Shown here: piece after piece, positions 44,934 to 54,324 of the stretch
Layout: every line of letters begins with the position of its first letter
How positions within the stretch are numbered: position 1 is the first letter of the stretch
Source: Pleomorphomonas sp.
GTDB taxonomy: Bacteria > Pseudomonadota > Alphaproteobacteria > Rhizobiales > Pleomorphomonadaceae
Assembly: GCA_029976075.1 (NCBI GenBank)
Contig: JARKNW010000123.1
Span: 1-64,000 of the forward strand
Reading direction: 5' to 3'
DNA length: 64,000 nucleotides
Notes under the pieces: model-generated
What the model saw: the letters and a program-made list of their open reading frames with translations, nothing else
Told to the model about the DNA's origin: nothing
Database searches by the model: none
Made by a program: the position numbers and the translations under genes

Positions 44934-46514
44934 ATGACCACGGATATCAACCGTCGACGCTTCTTGCGGGGCGCGGCCGGGGCAGCGGCGGCCACCGGCT
45001 TCCTGCAAATCAATCCCGACTTTTTCATCTCCTCGGCCTTCGCTGCCACCGGCAAGCCGATGACGTTCCTGTCGGCCGAGAACATTACCGGCAACTGGGA
45101 TCCTACCGCCCATACCACCCTGTCACAGAAGAACATCGAGGGCTTTGTGATGGGCTTCCTCACGCGGACGCCCATGCGCCTCGACAACCCCGGCGCCGTT
45201 AACTACGAGCTTGCGACCTCGATCACTCTCCTCGATCCGCATCGGCTGGAAATCAAGCTTCGGCAGGATATCGTTTTCCATGACGGCAAGCCGCTCAAGG
45301 CCGAGGATGTCAAGGCCACCTTCGAATACGGTGCCCTCCCCGACCGTCCGGCCCAGTGGTATCCGGGGCCGACCGAGACACTGACCATTACCACGCCGGA
45401 CGACTACACCGTCATCGTCGATACCTCCAAGGGTGGCTATCCGGCCCATCTATTCATCTTCCTCGCCTCCTTCCTGCCGATCATGTCGGCCAAGGATATC
45501 GCGGAGGGGCCCGGCGGCGTGCTGAGCCAGCGTCTCAACGGCACCGGCCCCTTCAAGTTCGTCGCGCAGCAGGGCAACGACACGGTGCTCGAAGCCTTCG
45601 ACGGCTATTTCAAGGGCAAACCCGCCATCCCGACCATTCACTTCACCTTCGTCGGCGATTCAACCACGCGCATGCTGTCGCTGATGAACGGACAGGCCTC
45701 GATCGTCGAGCGCCTCGAGCCGGAACAGGTGGCGACGCTCGAAAGCAATCCGGCGATCAGCATCAACAAGGTGGTCTCGGTCGAAAACAAGTATCTCTGG
45801 TTCCGCTGTTCCAAGCCGCCATTCGACGATCCGCGAGTGCGCATGGCCGCCTGTCATGCCATCGACCGCGCCCAGATCCTGGAAGTGCTCGGCTCGGCCG
45901 GACACGCTTCGTCCAACTTCGTTTCGCCCGTCAAGTTCGGCTACATCGACCTGCCCAACTATCCCCAACACGACCCCGACAAGTGTCAGGCGCTCCTGGC
46001 CGAAGCCGGGTTTCCCAAGGGAGAAGGGTTACCGCCGCTCGAATACATCACCTCGGTCGGCTTCTATCCCAAGACCAAGGAATACGGAGAGATAATCGCT
46101 GCCATGCTTCAGGAGCAGGGGTTCCCGGTCAGCCTCACCGTGCTCGAACCGGCGGCTTGGAACGAGCGGCTCTACGACCGACCCGGCGGCGGTCCCGGCC
46201 ACATGGTCGACTGCGGCTGGTCCACCGCCTCGCCCGAGCCCGATCTCGTCCTGCGCACCCACTTCCATTCCTCATCGCACCGCATCACCGGCATCGTCGA
46301 CAAGGACCTTGATGCCAGCCTCGACAAGGAGCGCGGAGCTCCCACGCTCGAGGCGCGCCAGAAGATCCTGCAGGAGGAGACCATGCCGCTCCTCGCAAGC
46401 AAGATGCCGGCGCTATCGCTGTTCACTTCGGTGATGATCCACGCCATGCAGAAGGATTTCGTCGGCCTCTACATCTATCCGGACGGCTCGATGGACGCCT
46501 CCGCGACCGCCTGA
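44934..46514 (+). CDS. Peptide/opine/nickel-type ABC transporter substrate-binding protein (DppA family, Tat signal)
   Basis: A 526-residue family-5 binding protein. The N-terminus NRRRFLRGAAGAAAATGFLQ is a twin-arginine signal, unusual but known for this family, ending near AFAAT. The mature protein has VNYELATSITLLDPHRLEIK and IVFHDGKPLKAEDVKATFEY, as in DppA and OppA. ATG 44934 follows GAGGGGA. Export in folded form is implied. It begins a five-function import and catabolic operon behind a sigma-54 promoter. The ligand is unknown. Confidence 0.88.
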   Translation: MTTDINRRRFLRGAAGAAAATGFLQINPDFFISSAFAATGKPMTFLSAENITGNWDPTAHTTLSQKNIEGFVMGFLTRTPMRLDNPGAVNYELATSITLLDPHRLEIKLRQDIVFHDGKPLKAEDVKATFEYGALPDRPAQWYPGPTETLTITTPDDYTVIVDTSKGGYPAHLFIFLASFLPIMSAKDIAEGPGGVLSQRLNGTGPFKFVAQQGNDTVLEAFDGYFKGKPAIPTIHFTFVGDSTTRMLSLMNGQASIVERLEPEQVATLESNPAISINKVVSVENKYLWFRCSKPPFDDPRVRMAACHAIDRAQILEVLGSAGHASSNFVSPVKFGYIDLPNYPQHDPDKCQALLAEAGFPKGEGLPPLEYITSVGFYPKTKEYGEIIAAMLQEQGFPVSLTVLEPAAWNERLYDRPGGGPGHMVDCGWSTASPEPDLVLRTHFHSSSHRITGIVDKDLDASLDKERGAPTLEARQKILQEETMPLLASKMPALSLFTSVMIHAMQKDFVGLYIYPDGSMDASATA

Positions 46515-46612
46515 AGCCAGCACGTTGTGTTCGCGGGAAGGGTCGGGCGGCGGCGATCGCCGCCCGACTCCCCAGAAATCCAAGGTCGTTGCCGAGCGGA
46601 GACGTCGATTCC

Positions 46613-47593
46613 ATGTTCGTCATGAATTTCCTCATCCGTCGCCTCGCACAAGGCGTCGTGATCATCTTTCTGGTGTCGCTGCTGATCTTCACGTTGCTGC
46701 GCGTCGTCCCCGGCGATCCGGTGCGCATGATGGCTGGCGGCATGGCACCTGAAGCACTGATCGAGCAGATCGCCAAGGACATGGGGCTCAGGGATCCCAT
46801 CCTCGTCCAGTTTGGCCGTTATGCCACCCGCGTGGTGCAGGGCGACCTCGGCCAGTCCTTCGTCCGCCCGGCCAACGGGGCGGCCACAGGCGGCGCGACC
46901 TTCAACGACAGTTCGCGCGGCGAACGCGCCGAGGTTCTCGACCTCATCATCGACGCGCTACCAATGACGCTTCAACTCGCCGCCCTGGCGCTCGCCTTTG
47001 CCCTGACCTTCTCCGGGCTGGTCGGAGTTGCCGGCGGCCTCGCTCCGGGCCGATGGCCGGACAAGCTCGCCTTCTACATATCCTCGATCTTCATCTCGCT
47101 CCCCAACTTCTGGCTCGGCATCGTGCTGACGCTGCTCCTGTCGGTAAAGCTCGGCTGGCTGCCGGCCATCGGCTACAACGGCTTCGGCTACACGATCCTG
47201 CCGGCCATCATCCTGGCCGTAGAGTTGTCACCGGTACTGATCCGCACGCTGACGAGCTCGATCGCCGCTCAGATGGGGGCCTACTACGTCTCCGTCGGCG
47301 CCGTACGCGGCCTGAGCCGTTCCAGGATCATCGCCAACCATGCGCTTCGCAACGCTTCGGTGCCGTTGCTCAACCTGCTCGGCATCCAGTTTTCCGGCCT
47401 GCTCGGCGGCGTGGTCATCGTCGAATACATCTTCGACTACCCCGGCCTCGGCCTGTTGACCATCAATGCGGTACTGCAGCGCGATTTTCCGTTGATCCAG
47501 GGCATCGCCATCGTCACCTCCGCCATTTTCGTGCTGATCAACATTCTCGTCGATCTGGCCGCCACCTCCATCGACCCGAGGTTAGAATACTGA
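46613..47593 (+). CDS. Peptide-type ABC transporter permease (DppB family)
   Basis: A 326-residue membrane protein starting FLIRRLAQGVVIIFLVSLLI with RVVPGDPVRMMAGGMAPEAL, the DppB pattern. The EAA-type loop GAVRGLSRSRIIANHALRNA is near residue 230, and EYIFDYPGLGLLTINAVLQR follows. ATG 46613 or 46622 are both possible; a TTG at 46589 is less likely. Its stop overlaps the next start by one base. Confidence 0.9.
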   Translation: MFVMNFLIRRLAQGVVIIFLVSLLIFTLLRVVPGDPVRMMAGGMAPEALIEQIAKDMGLRDPILVQFGRYATRVVQGDLGQSFVRPANGAATGGATFNDSSRGERAEVLDLIIDALPMTLQLAALALAFALTFSGLVGVAGGLAPGRWPDKLAFYISSIFISLPNFWLGIVLTLLLSVKLGWLPAIGYNGFGYTILPAIILAVELSPVLIRTLTSSIAAQMGAYYVSVGAVRGLSRSRIIANHALRNASVPLLNLLGIQFSGLLGGVVIVEYIFDYPGLGLLTINAVLQRDFPLIQGIAIVTSAIFVLINILVDLAATSIDPRLEY

Positions 47594-48510
47594 TGGCAAG
47601 CCTGACCTCCGATAACCAGCTGTCGACGCCGATGTCGGCCAGCCAGTCCATCGCCCACCGGATCTTCCACCGGGCCATTCGCTCCTCGGCCTTCCGGGTT
47701 GGTGCCATTCTGTTCGTCATCCTGCTTTTGGCGACGATCTTCTACCCCGAGCTGAGCGGCATCGACCCGACCAAGATGAACGTCAAGGCTCGCCTCCTGC
47801 CACCACTGTTCCTCGGAGAGAACTGGAGCTGGGCACACCCGCTCGGCACCGACCAGATCGGTCGCGACATGCTGGTGCGCACGCTGGTCGGTCTGCGCTA
47901 TTCCTTCCTGATCGGTGTCATGTCGGTGGTGGTGACGTTGCTGATCGGCTGCGCGCTTGGCACCGTCGCCGGTTATTTTGGCGGTCGCACGGACGCAGTG
48001 ATCATGCGCGTCACCGACGCTCAACTGTCGATCCCGATGATCATCCTCGCCATCGCCATCCTCGGCGTTTCGCGGCCGACCATTCCGGCCATCGTCGTCG
48101 TGCTCGGCTTGTCGAACTGGCCGGTCTACGCCCGCATCATGCGCTCTGTCATGATGACCGAGCGTCAGCAGGAATACGTTCGCGCCGCCAAGGTCAGCGG
48201 CGCCAACGATGCCTCGATCATCTTGACGCTACTGCTCCCGCTCCTGCTGCCGCCGGTGCTGTTCACGTCCATCCTGGACATCGCCCGGATGATGATCTTC
48301 GAATCCATCCTCGGCTTCCTCGGCCTCGGCGTGCAACCTCCGACCCCAACCTTCGGCAACATCATCGCCGACGGGCGAAAATACCTCATGAATGCCTGGT
48401 GGATCGCCACCATGCCCGGCCTGTTCCTCGGGCTGACGCTGACCAGTATCAACCTCGTCGGCTCGGCCCTCGAGACCGCCCGCAACGCCATCCACGAGGG
48501 CAAGTCATGA
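47593..48510 (+). CDS. Peptide-type ABC transporter permease (DppC family)
   Basis: A 305-residue membrane protein with the DppC features HPLGTDQIGRDMLVRTLVGL, EYVRAAKVSGANDASIILTL and FESILGFLGLGVQPPTPTFG. ATG 47593 overlaps the dppB-type stop (TGATG). It pairs with the preceding permease, and its own stop overlaps the ATPase gene by 4 bp. Confidence 0.92.
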   Translation: MASLTSDNQLSTPMSASQSIAHRIFHRAIRSSAFRVGAILFVILLLATIFYPELSGIDPTKMNVKARLLPPLFLGENWSWAHPLGTDQIGRDMLVRTLVGLRYSFLIGVMSVVVTLLIGCALGTVAGYFGGRTDAVIMRVTDAQLSIPMIILAIAILGVSRPTIPAIVVVLGLSNWPVYARIMRSVMMTERQQEYVRAAKVSGANDASIILTLLLPLLLPPVLFTSILDIARMMIFESILGFLGLGVQPPTPTFGNIIADGRKYLMNAWWIATMPGLFLGLTLTSINLVGSALETARNAIHEGKS

Positions 48511-50324
48511 CCGCCCCCCTTCTCGACGTCCGCAACCTGTCAGTCGGCATCGGCTCCTCCAGTCGGCTGATCCTGGACGACGTGTCGCTGTCCCTGAAAC
48601 CCCGCGAAATCGTCGGCCTTGTCGGCACTTCGGGCGCCGGCAAGACCGTACTGTCCAAAGCGCTGGTCAACTGGCTGGCGCCACCGCTCGTCCGGCGAGC
48701 CGGCGAGGTCGTGTTCGAGGGGCAGGACATCTTCTCCCTCGGCGAGCGCGACATGCGTGAAATGCGCCGCAAGGTCGCCTATGTCGGCGCCAATCCGCAA
48801 GGAGCACTCGACCCGACGCTGCCCGTCGGCAGGCAGATTGTCGAGAAGCTGCGCGCCACGGTACCGGGCACCAGCCTGCTCAACGCCGAGACAGCGGCGA
48901 TCGAACTGCTCGAGGCCGTGCGCATTCCATCCGCGCGTCAGCGGTTTGCCGATTACCCGTCGCAATTCAGCGGCGGCATGATGCAGCGGGCGTTGATCGT
49001 CGACGCGCTCATTACCAACCCGACGCTTTTGGTCGCCGACAACGTCACCCAGCCGCTCGATGTCACCGTCGCCGCCCAGGTGATCCGGTTGATGAAGGAA
49101 CTGACGGAGAAGTTCGAGACGGCGATCCTGTTCATCTCGTCGTCGCTTGCCGTCGCCCGCGAGGCATCGGCCCGCATGCTGGTGCTCGACGAAGGCCGGA
49201 TCGTCGAAGATCGGCCGACCGAGGATCTGATCGCCCGTCCCGACCATGGCTACACGCGCGACCTCGTCACAGAGACCCCGAAAATCTGGACGACGCATTT
49301 CACACCGCCGCCGGCGGCCGACGACACGGTGCTCAGCCTGCGCGACGTCTCGCAGGTCTACAAGGTCAAGCGACGGACCGGGTTCGGCGGGTTTGATGAA
49401 CTGCGCGCCGTGCACAACGTGACCTTCGACGTGCGTCGTGGCGACAGCTTCGCCATCGTCGGAGAATCGGGTTGCGGCAAATCGACGCTGATGCGCCTCT
49501 TGAGCCGGCTTGAGCAGCCGGTGTCGGGCGAAGTGATCTGCATGGGCGAGGACATCGCCAAACTGAAGGGCCAGCGGCTGCTCGATTTCCGCCGCCGCCT
49601 GCAACTGGTGTTGCAGGATCCCTTCGGCTCACTGCCGCCGCGCACCGCCATCGGCGTCATGCTCGAAAAGCCGCTTCGCGTTCACGGCTGGCGCGACCGG
49701 TCGCGGATCCGCGAACGCGTCGAGACGGTGATGGTCGAGGTCGGCCTCGATCCCAACCTTTACGGCGAGCTGCCGCTCGGTCTTTCCGCCGGCCAGCGCC
49801 AGCGCATCAACGTCGCCCGGGCATTGGTGCTGAAGCCAGAGATTCTGATCATGGACGAGACGCTGTCGTCGCTAGACCAGTCCGAACAGTTCAAGCTACT
49901 CGACCTGTTCGCCCGCCTGCAGCGCGACCACGGGCTCACCTACATCTTCATTTCCCACGATCTCGCCATGGTTCGCAAAGTGTGCAACCGCGTCGCGGTC
50001 ATGTACCTCGGAGAGGTCTTCGAGCTCGCCAACAACGAAAGATTGTTCTTCGATCCGGGGCACCCCTACACAATGGCCCTGCTCAGCGCCATGCCGACGC
50101 TCGAACCGCGCCGCTACCGACCGGAGGATTGCCTCATGGAAGGCGAGCCTCCCAGTCCGATCAATCTTCCAAAAGGCTGCAGCTTCCGCTCGCGCTGCCC
50201 GCGCGCCGTCGATCGCTGTGCCGATCGGCCGCCGCACCTCACCATACGAGGCCAGCGCGACTTCGCCGCCTGCCACCTCGTCGCCGATCCAGCACCGCCC
50301 GCAAAGGCTGCATTGTCCGCTTGA
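48507..50324 (+). CDS. Fused DppD-DppF-type ABC ATPase with a degenerate first ATP site
   Basis: A 605-residue protein with two nucleotide-binding domains. Domain 1 has Walker A GTSGAGKTV and signature FSGGMMQRALI, but its Walker B reads LLVADNVTQPLDV: asparagine N179 replaces the catalytic glutamate. Its H-loop reads FISSSLAVA, with S212 in place of the histidine. Domain 2 is complete (GESGCGKST, LSAGQRQRINVARAL, LIMDETLSSLD, FISHDLAMVRK) and ends with the oligopeptide C-terminal cysteine-containing tail. One of the two ATP sites is therefore probably inactive. It drives the importer at 44934-48510. Confidence 0.9.
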   Translation: MTAPLLDVRNLSVGIGSSSRLILDDVSLSLKPREIVGLVGTSGAGKTVLSKALVNWLAPPLVRRAGEVVFEGQDIFSLGERDMREMRRKVAYVGANPQGALDPTLPVGRQIVEKLRATVPGTSLLNAETAAIELLEAVRIPSARQRFADYPSQFSGGMMQRALIVDALITNPTLLVADNVTQPLDVTVAAQVIRLMKELTEKFETAILFISSSLAVAREASARMLVLDEGRIVEDRPTEDLIARPDHGYTRDLVTETPKIWTTHFTPPPAADDTVLSLRDVSQVYKVKRRTGFGGFDELRAVHNVTFDVRRGDSFAIVGESGCGKSTLMRLLSRLEQPVSGEVICMGEDIAKLKGQRLLDFRRRLQLVLQDPFGSLPPRTAIGVMLEKPLRVHGWRDRSRIRERVETVMVEVGLDPNLYGELPLGLSAGQRQRINVARALVLKPEILIMDETLSSLDQSEQFKLLDLFARLQRDHGLTYIFISHDLAMVRKVCNRVAVMYLGEVFELANNERLFFDPGHPYTMALLSAMPTLEPRRYRPEDCLMEGEPPSPINLPKGCSFRSRCPRAVDRCADRPPHLTIRGQRDFAACHLVADPAPPAKAALSA

Positions 50325-50389
50325 TGCCGATGCATCGAAGCGGCACCCCATGGAGAGAAGACGATGACCAGCGGGCGAGGAGGGCCAGC

Positions 50390-51151
50390 ATGAGTTACGG
50401 CGAACGGCGGATGAACGTCATTCTGGAGGAACTGCGGCGCAACCAGCGCGTACAGGTGGCCGATCTCTCGGAAATGCTCGGCGTGAGCCAGGAATCGATC
50501 CGACGCGACCTCAAGGAGATGGAGGCGCGCGGCCACCTGCGCCGCGTCTACGGTGGCGCAGTGGCCGACGAAAAGGAGGCCGATCGGCCCTATTCCGACC
50601 GCTTGCGTCTGGCGATGCGCGAGAAGATCCGCATCGGACAGGCCGCCGCCGCGCTGATCGAAAATGGAATGAAGGTGTTCATCGACACTGGCACCACGGC
50701 AGTCGCCTGCCTGAGGCATCTCGGCGACTGCCGCAATGTGACCGTGGTGAGCAACTCGGTGGCTATCGCCGCCTATCTCTGCGAGCGACCGGAGATCGGA
50801 TTTCGCATGCTCGGCGGACGCCTGCGGCCGGAGTACCAGGCCGTTTATGGCCATGAGACCATGACGGCGCTGCGCGAACACTATTTCGACCTGGCGCTGC
50901 TCGGCATTTCGACCGTCCATCTCGATCGCGGCTTCATGGACTTCGGCGAGGACGAGGCGGAGCTGCGCCGCATCGCCCGTGACCGAGCCCGCCGCTCGGT
51001 GGTGCTGGCCGACAGTTCGAAGTTCGGCCGCCTCGGCTCGATCCACACCTTCGACCTCGATCAAGCCGGCGGCATCATTACCTCCGGCATCGTGCCTGCG
51101 GATTTCACCGCAAGATTGCAGCAACTCAACGTGGACCTCATTCATGCTTGA
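50390..51151 (+). CDS. DeoR/GlpR family transcriptional regulator
   Basis: A 253-residue repressor. The N-terminal helix-turn-helix NQRVQVADLSEMLGVSQESI is followed by RRDLKEMEARGHLRRVYGGA, the DeoR signature. The C-terminal domain has KVFIDTGTTAVACLRHLGDC and VLADSSKFGR, typical of sugar-phosphate sensing. ATG 50390 follows GAGGAGGGCC. It sits mid-operon, 65 bp after the ATPase gene and overlapping the amidohydrolase gene by 8 bp, so it may control this operon in response to a phosphorylated intermediate. Confidence 0.9.
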   Translation: MSYGERRMNVILEELRRNQRVQVADLSEMLGVSQESIRRDLKEMEARGHLRRVYGGAVADEKEADRPYSDRLRLAMREKIRIGQAAAALIENGMKVFIDTGTTAVACLRHLGDCRNVTVVSNSVAIAAYLCERPEIGFRMLGGRLRPEYQAVYGHETMTALREHYFDLALLGISTVHLDRGFMDFGEDEAELRRIARDRARRSVVLADSSKFGRLGSIHTFDLDQAGGIITSGIVPADFTARLQQLNVDLIHA

Positions 51152-52436
51152 TCATACGACTACCATCGCCGCGCCCGTAAATGCCAACCGGCTCAAGGCC
51201 ATGATGGACGGCGTCACCGTTTTCGGAGCCGGCTCGGGTGGCGCCATGACGCGTTTGACGCTTTCCCGCGAGGATGGCGCCGCGCGCGACTGGCTGAAGA
51301 CCTGGTTCGTCGATCACGGCTTCACGCACAAGTTCGACGGTATAGGCAACCAGTTCGGTCTGTTGGAAGCGGCTGGTGCCGGAGCGCCGACGGTGATGGT
51401 CGGCTCGCATCTCGACAGCCAACCCAATGGTGGTCGCTTCGACGGCACCCTTGGCGTCATCTCAGCCTGCGAGGCGGTCGTCGCCGTCACCGAGGCACTG
51501 AAGAAGCGTGGGGGCACGTCGCGCGTCAACTTCGCAGTGGTCAACTGGACCAATGAGGAAGGCGCTCGCTTCCAGCCGAGTCTCCTCGGCAGCTCGGTGT
51601 TCGCGGGCAGTGCGGAGCTTGATTGGGCGCTCGATCGCAAGGATGGCAACGGCATCAGCGTACGCGAAGCGCTCGCCGATATCGGCTATGCCGGCAGTGA
51701 CCACGTCCCCATCCCCGACGCGCTTATCGAGCTTCACATCGAGGGGGCCGAAGCGCTCGACCGTGAAGGACGCAAGTTCGGCGCCTTTACCCGCTATTGG
51801 GGGGCGACCAAATACCGCCTCGCCTTCCTGGGTCGGCAGGCCCACACCGGCCCGACCCCGATGGCCGAGCGCCGGGACGCGTTGCTTGCCGGCGCCTATC
51901 TCATCGCCGACCTCAAGGCGATGGCCGGCGACTACGGGCTCGACCTGCACACTTCGGTCGGCCGCCTCGAAGTCTTTCCCAACTCGCCCAACACGGTACC
52001 GGCCGAAGCCGTGCTGTTCATCGAGCTCCGGGCGGCAGCCCCCGATATCCTCGCCGAGGCGGAGGCCCGCATGCTCGCCGACGTCGACAAGGCAGCCAGC
52101 CGAGCTGGCGTCGGCCACGAAGTCCGCTTCATCGACCGCCGGGTCGCCGGCGCCTTCTCGCCCGGCCTCATCCGCCTCGCCGACGAGGTTTCGCTGTCGC
52201 TCGGCGAGACCATGCGTCGGCTTGACACCATCGGCGGGCACGACGCCGTCGCCATGTCGGCGGCATGTCCCGCCGTCGTGCTGGCCGTACGCAGTCGTGG
52301 CGGCGTCATCCACCATCCGACCGAGTTCACCTCCATCGAGGACCAAGCCTTCGGCACCCAGGTGATCGCCGATATGCTTTATCGCATCGCCACCGAAGGG
52401 CTCGACACCGTGATTGGCGAAGAGGGGCGGACATGA
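51144..52436 (+). CDS. M20 Zn-dependent amidohydrolase (carbamoylase/allantoate-amidohydrolase group)
   Basis: A 430-residue M20/M28-type metallohydrolase. Metal-site motifs are GSHLDSQPNGGRFDG, NWTNEEGARFQPSLLGSSVF, ELHIEGAEALD, GGHDAVAMSAACPAVV and VIHHPTEFTS. Relatives such as beta-ureidopropionase, N-carbamoyl-amino-acid hydrolase and allantoate amidohydrolase cleave ureido or amide C-N bonds. The usual LHIEQG glutamine is missing here (ELHIEGAEA), so the substrate may differ from the standard ones. No signal peptide is seen. It is coupled to both neighbours by overlaps. Confidence 0.82.
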   Translation: MLDHTTTIAAPVNANRLKAMMDGVTVFGAGSGGAMTRLTLSREDGAARDWLKTWFVDHGFTHKFDGIGNQFGLLEAAGAGAPTVMVGSHLDSQPNGGRFDGTLGVISACEAVVAVTEALKKRGGTSRVNFAVVNWTNEEGARFQPSLLGSSVFAGSAELDWALDRKDGNGISVREALADIGYAGSDHVPIPDALIELHIEGAEALDREGRKFGAFTRYWGATKYRLAFLGRQAHTGPTPMAERRDALLAGAYLIADLKAMAGDYGLDLHTSVGRLEVFPNSPNTVPAEAVLFIELRAAAPDILAEAEARMLADVDKAASRAGVGHEVRFIDRRVAGAFSPGLIRLADEVSLSLGETMRRLDTIGGHDAVAMSAACPAVVLAVRSRGGVIHHPTEFTSIEDQAFGTQVIADMLYRIATEGLDTVIGEEGRT

Positions 52437-53398
52437 AGCCGCTCGGTACGGCCACCGACCCGGCGGAGGTTCGGGCCGAAGCCGTTCTTTCCGCCCTGCC
52501 CGGCCTCGATCCCGCTGGCATCGCCTACAGCCCAGCCGCCGCCGGGGTCGCCTCGCCATCGTTTCACGCTGTCGAAAGCACGAGCTTTTCCGTGACTATG
52601 GCAGGTAACCTGCCCGAAGCGTTCCTGAAGCTCACGGTGCCCCAGATCGCTTCGCTGGTCGACCTCGGAGTTGCCTTTCGCGTCGCCGGTACGTTGCACG
52701 ACATGGGTCTGGCGCCCAAACCACTTCACCTCGACACCGAGCGCGGCGGCATCCTCTTCGCCCATCTTGGAGCGGACTACCGATCGGCCAGGATCGACGA
52801 TCTCGCAACACCGGACAGGGCAGCGGCACTTGTCGGGATTCATCGGACCATCGCCCAAGGCGCACCATTCGGGCGGTCGTGGACGGTGTTCTCCGGCATT
52901 CGGCAGCTCAAGACCGAGCTTGCCACGCTCGGCAGGCGGATGCCGGCCGACGCCGACTGGCTGTTCGCGGTCGCCGACATGAGCGAGGCGGCAATCGAAG
53001 CCGCCGGCTACGACCTTCGACCGGCACATGCCGATCCGCATTCCTCCAACGTCATGATCGGGCCCGACGGTCGCCTCGTCCTGGTCGATTTCGACATGGC
53101 GGCCGATGTCGATCCCTACTATCAGCTAGGAACCCAGATGAACGAACTCTACCAGTTCGATAGCGACATGAAGCCGCTCCTTGAGGTCCATGACGGCGCC
53201 TATTCCGAGGCTGCCTTCGCACGCTGTCGTCTCTATGCGGCGGTCGACGATCTTTATTGGGCTCTTCGCAGCCTCATTCACGAGGAGCTGACATCCCTCA
53301 AGAGCCTCGAATTTTTGAAGTATGCCGAATGGCGCTTCCTGCGCTGCCGGATGCTGATGGGCCGTCCCGGCTTCGAAGCATTGATCCGGGCGATCTGA
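52433..53398 (+). CDS. Phosphotransferase, APH/choline-kinase-like (first of two)
   Basis: A 321-residue kinase-fold protein. The catalytic loop is RPAHADPHSSNVMIG and the metal-binding motif VLVDFDMAADVDP, as in aminoglycoside phosphotransferases and choline kinases. The N-terminal lobe is weakly conserved. It should transfer ATP phosphate to a small hydroxyl compound, possibly the amino-alcohol or sugar part freed by the amidohydrolase; that link is inferred. It overlaps the amidohydrolase stop by 4 bp and is followed by a second, distinct kinase. The duplication with different sequences suggests two substrates or a two-step pathway. Confidence 0.72.
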   Translation: MKPLGTATDPAEVRAEAVLSALPGLDPAGIAYSPAAAGVASPSFHAVESTSFSVTMAGNLPEAFLKLTVPQIASLVDLGVAFRVAGTLHDMGLAPKPLHLDTERGGILFAHLGADYRSARIDDLATPDRAAALVGIHRTIAQGAPFGRSWTVFSGIRQLKTELATLGRRMPADADWLFAVADMSEAAIEAAGYDLRPAHADPHSSNVMIGPDGRLVLVDFDMAADVDPYYQLGTQMNELYQFDSDMKPLLEVHDGAYSEAAFARCRLYAAVDDLYWALRSLIHEELTSLKSLEFLKYAEWRFLRCRMLMGRPGFEALIRAI

Positions 53399-53409
53399 TG
53401 GAGGCGACA

Positions 53410-54324
53410 ATGACCGAAGCCGAACGTGCCGTCGAAGTGGCGATCGCCGAAATCCCCGCATGGCGAGGCCGCAACATCACCTACCGACCGGTGTCGGGTG
53501 GCATCTCCAACACCAATTGGCGGATCGACGTCGAGGGAGAGTCGGGGAGCTTCTTCTTGAAAATGCCCGGTCGCGGTACAGAAATGTTCATCGACCGAAA
53601 GGCTGCGCAGGCGGCCAGCCGGCAGGCGGAGGCAATCGGCCTCGGCCCGCGCACCTACGACTACCTCGCCCATCGCGATATCGAAATTGCCGAGTTCATC
53701 GCGGATCGCCGCCCTTCGACCCACCGAGACTTTTCCGATCCCGTCCTGCGGGCCCAGGCGGTTGGTGCTTACAAGCGCTTCCATGAGGCGCCCCTCCTGC
53801 CGCTCACCAAGACCATCTTCGACATGATCGATGAGCACAAGCGCCAGGTGATGGAACTCGGAGGCTTCCTGCCGCCCGATCACGCTTGGCTCGACACCCA
53901 ATATCGCCTTGCCCGTCAGGCGCTTGAAGCCTCGGGCCTCGACTTGGTGCCGTGCTTCAACGACCCCATGCCCGGCAACTTCCTGATTGGTGACGACGGA
54001 TCGATCAAGCTGATCGATTTCGAATATGCCTCCAACAATGACCGCCTCTACGATCTCGCCATCTGGAGCGGCGAGATGTTCTTCCCCGAAGACGTGGACC
54101 GGGAGATCATCGAGGCCTATTGCGGACGTTACGATCGGGCCGCACATGCCCGTCTCATCGTTCACAAGGCGCTCGCCGACCTCAAGTGGAGCACCTGGGC
54201 GATGGTCCAGAACCGCATCTCGACGCTCGACTTCGACTTCTACAAGTACGGGATCTGGAAGCACATGCGGGCGCGCTCCATCATCTCCGACCCGCGCTGG
54301 CCGACTTTTCTGAAAGAGCTTTAA
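53410..54324 (+). CDS. Phosphotransferase, choline/ethanolamine-kinase-like (second of two)
   Basis: A 304-residue protein with a glycine-rich start (RPVSGGISNTNWRIDV), the catalytic segment VPCFNDPMPGNFLIG and LIDFEYASNNDRLYDLAIWS, the latter being very like choline kinases and LicA. The histidine of the usual HND motif is phenylalanine here. ATG 53410 has GGAGG 6 bp upstream; ATG 53398, overlapping the previous stop, is the alternative. It probably phosphorylates an amino alcohol or sugar in the same pathway as its neighbours. The phosphatase gene starts at the next base after its stop. Confidence 0.8.
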   Translation: MTEAERAVEVAIAEIPAWRGRNITYRPVSGGISNTNWRIDVEGESGSFFLKMPGRGTEMFIDRKAAQAASRQAEAIGLGPRTYDYLAHRDIEIAEFIADRRPSTHRDFSDPVLRAQAVGAYKRFHEAPLLPLTKTIFDMIDEHKRQVMELGGFLPPDHAWLDTQYRLARQALEASGLDLVPCFNDPMPGNFLIGDDGSIKLIDFEYASNNDRLYDLAIWSGEMFFPEDVDREIIEAYCGRYDRAAHARLIVHKALADLKWSTWAMVQNRISTLDFDFYKYGIWKHMRARSIISDPRWPTFLKEL

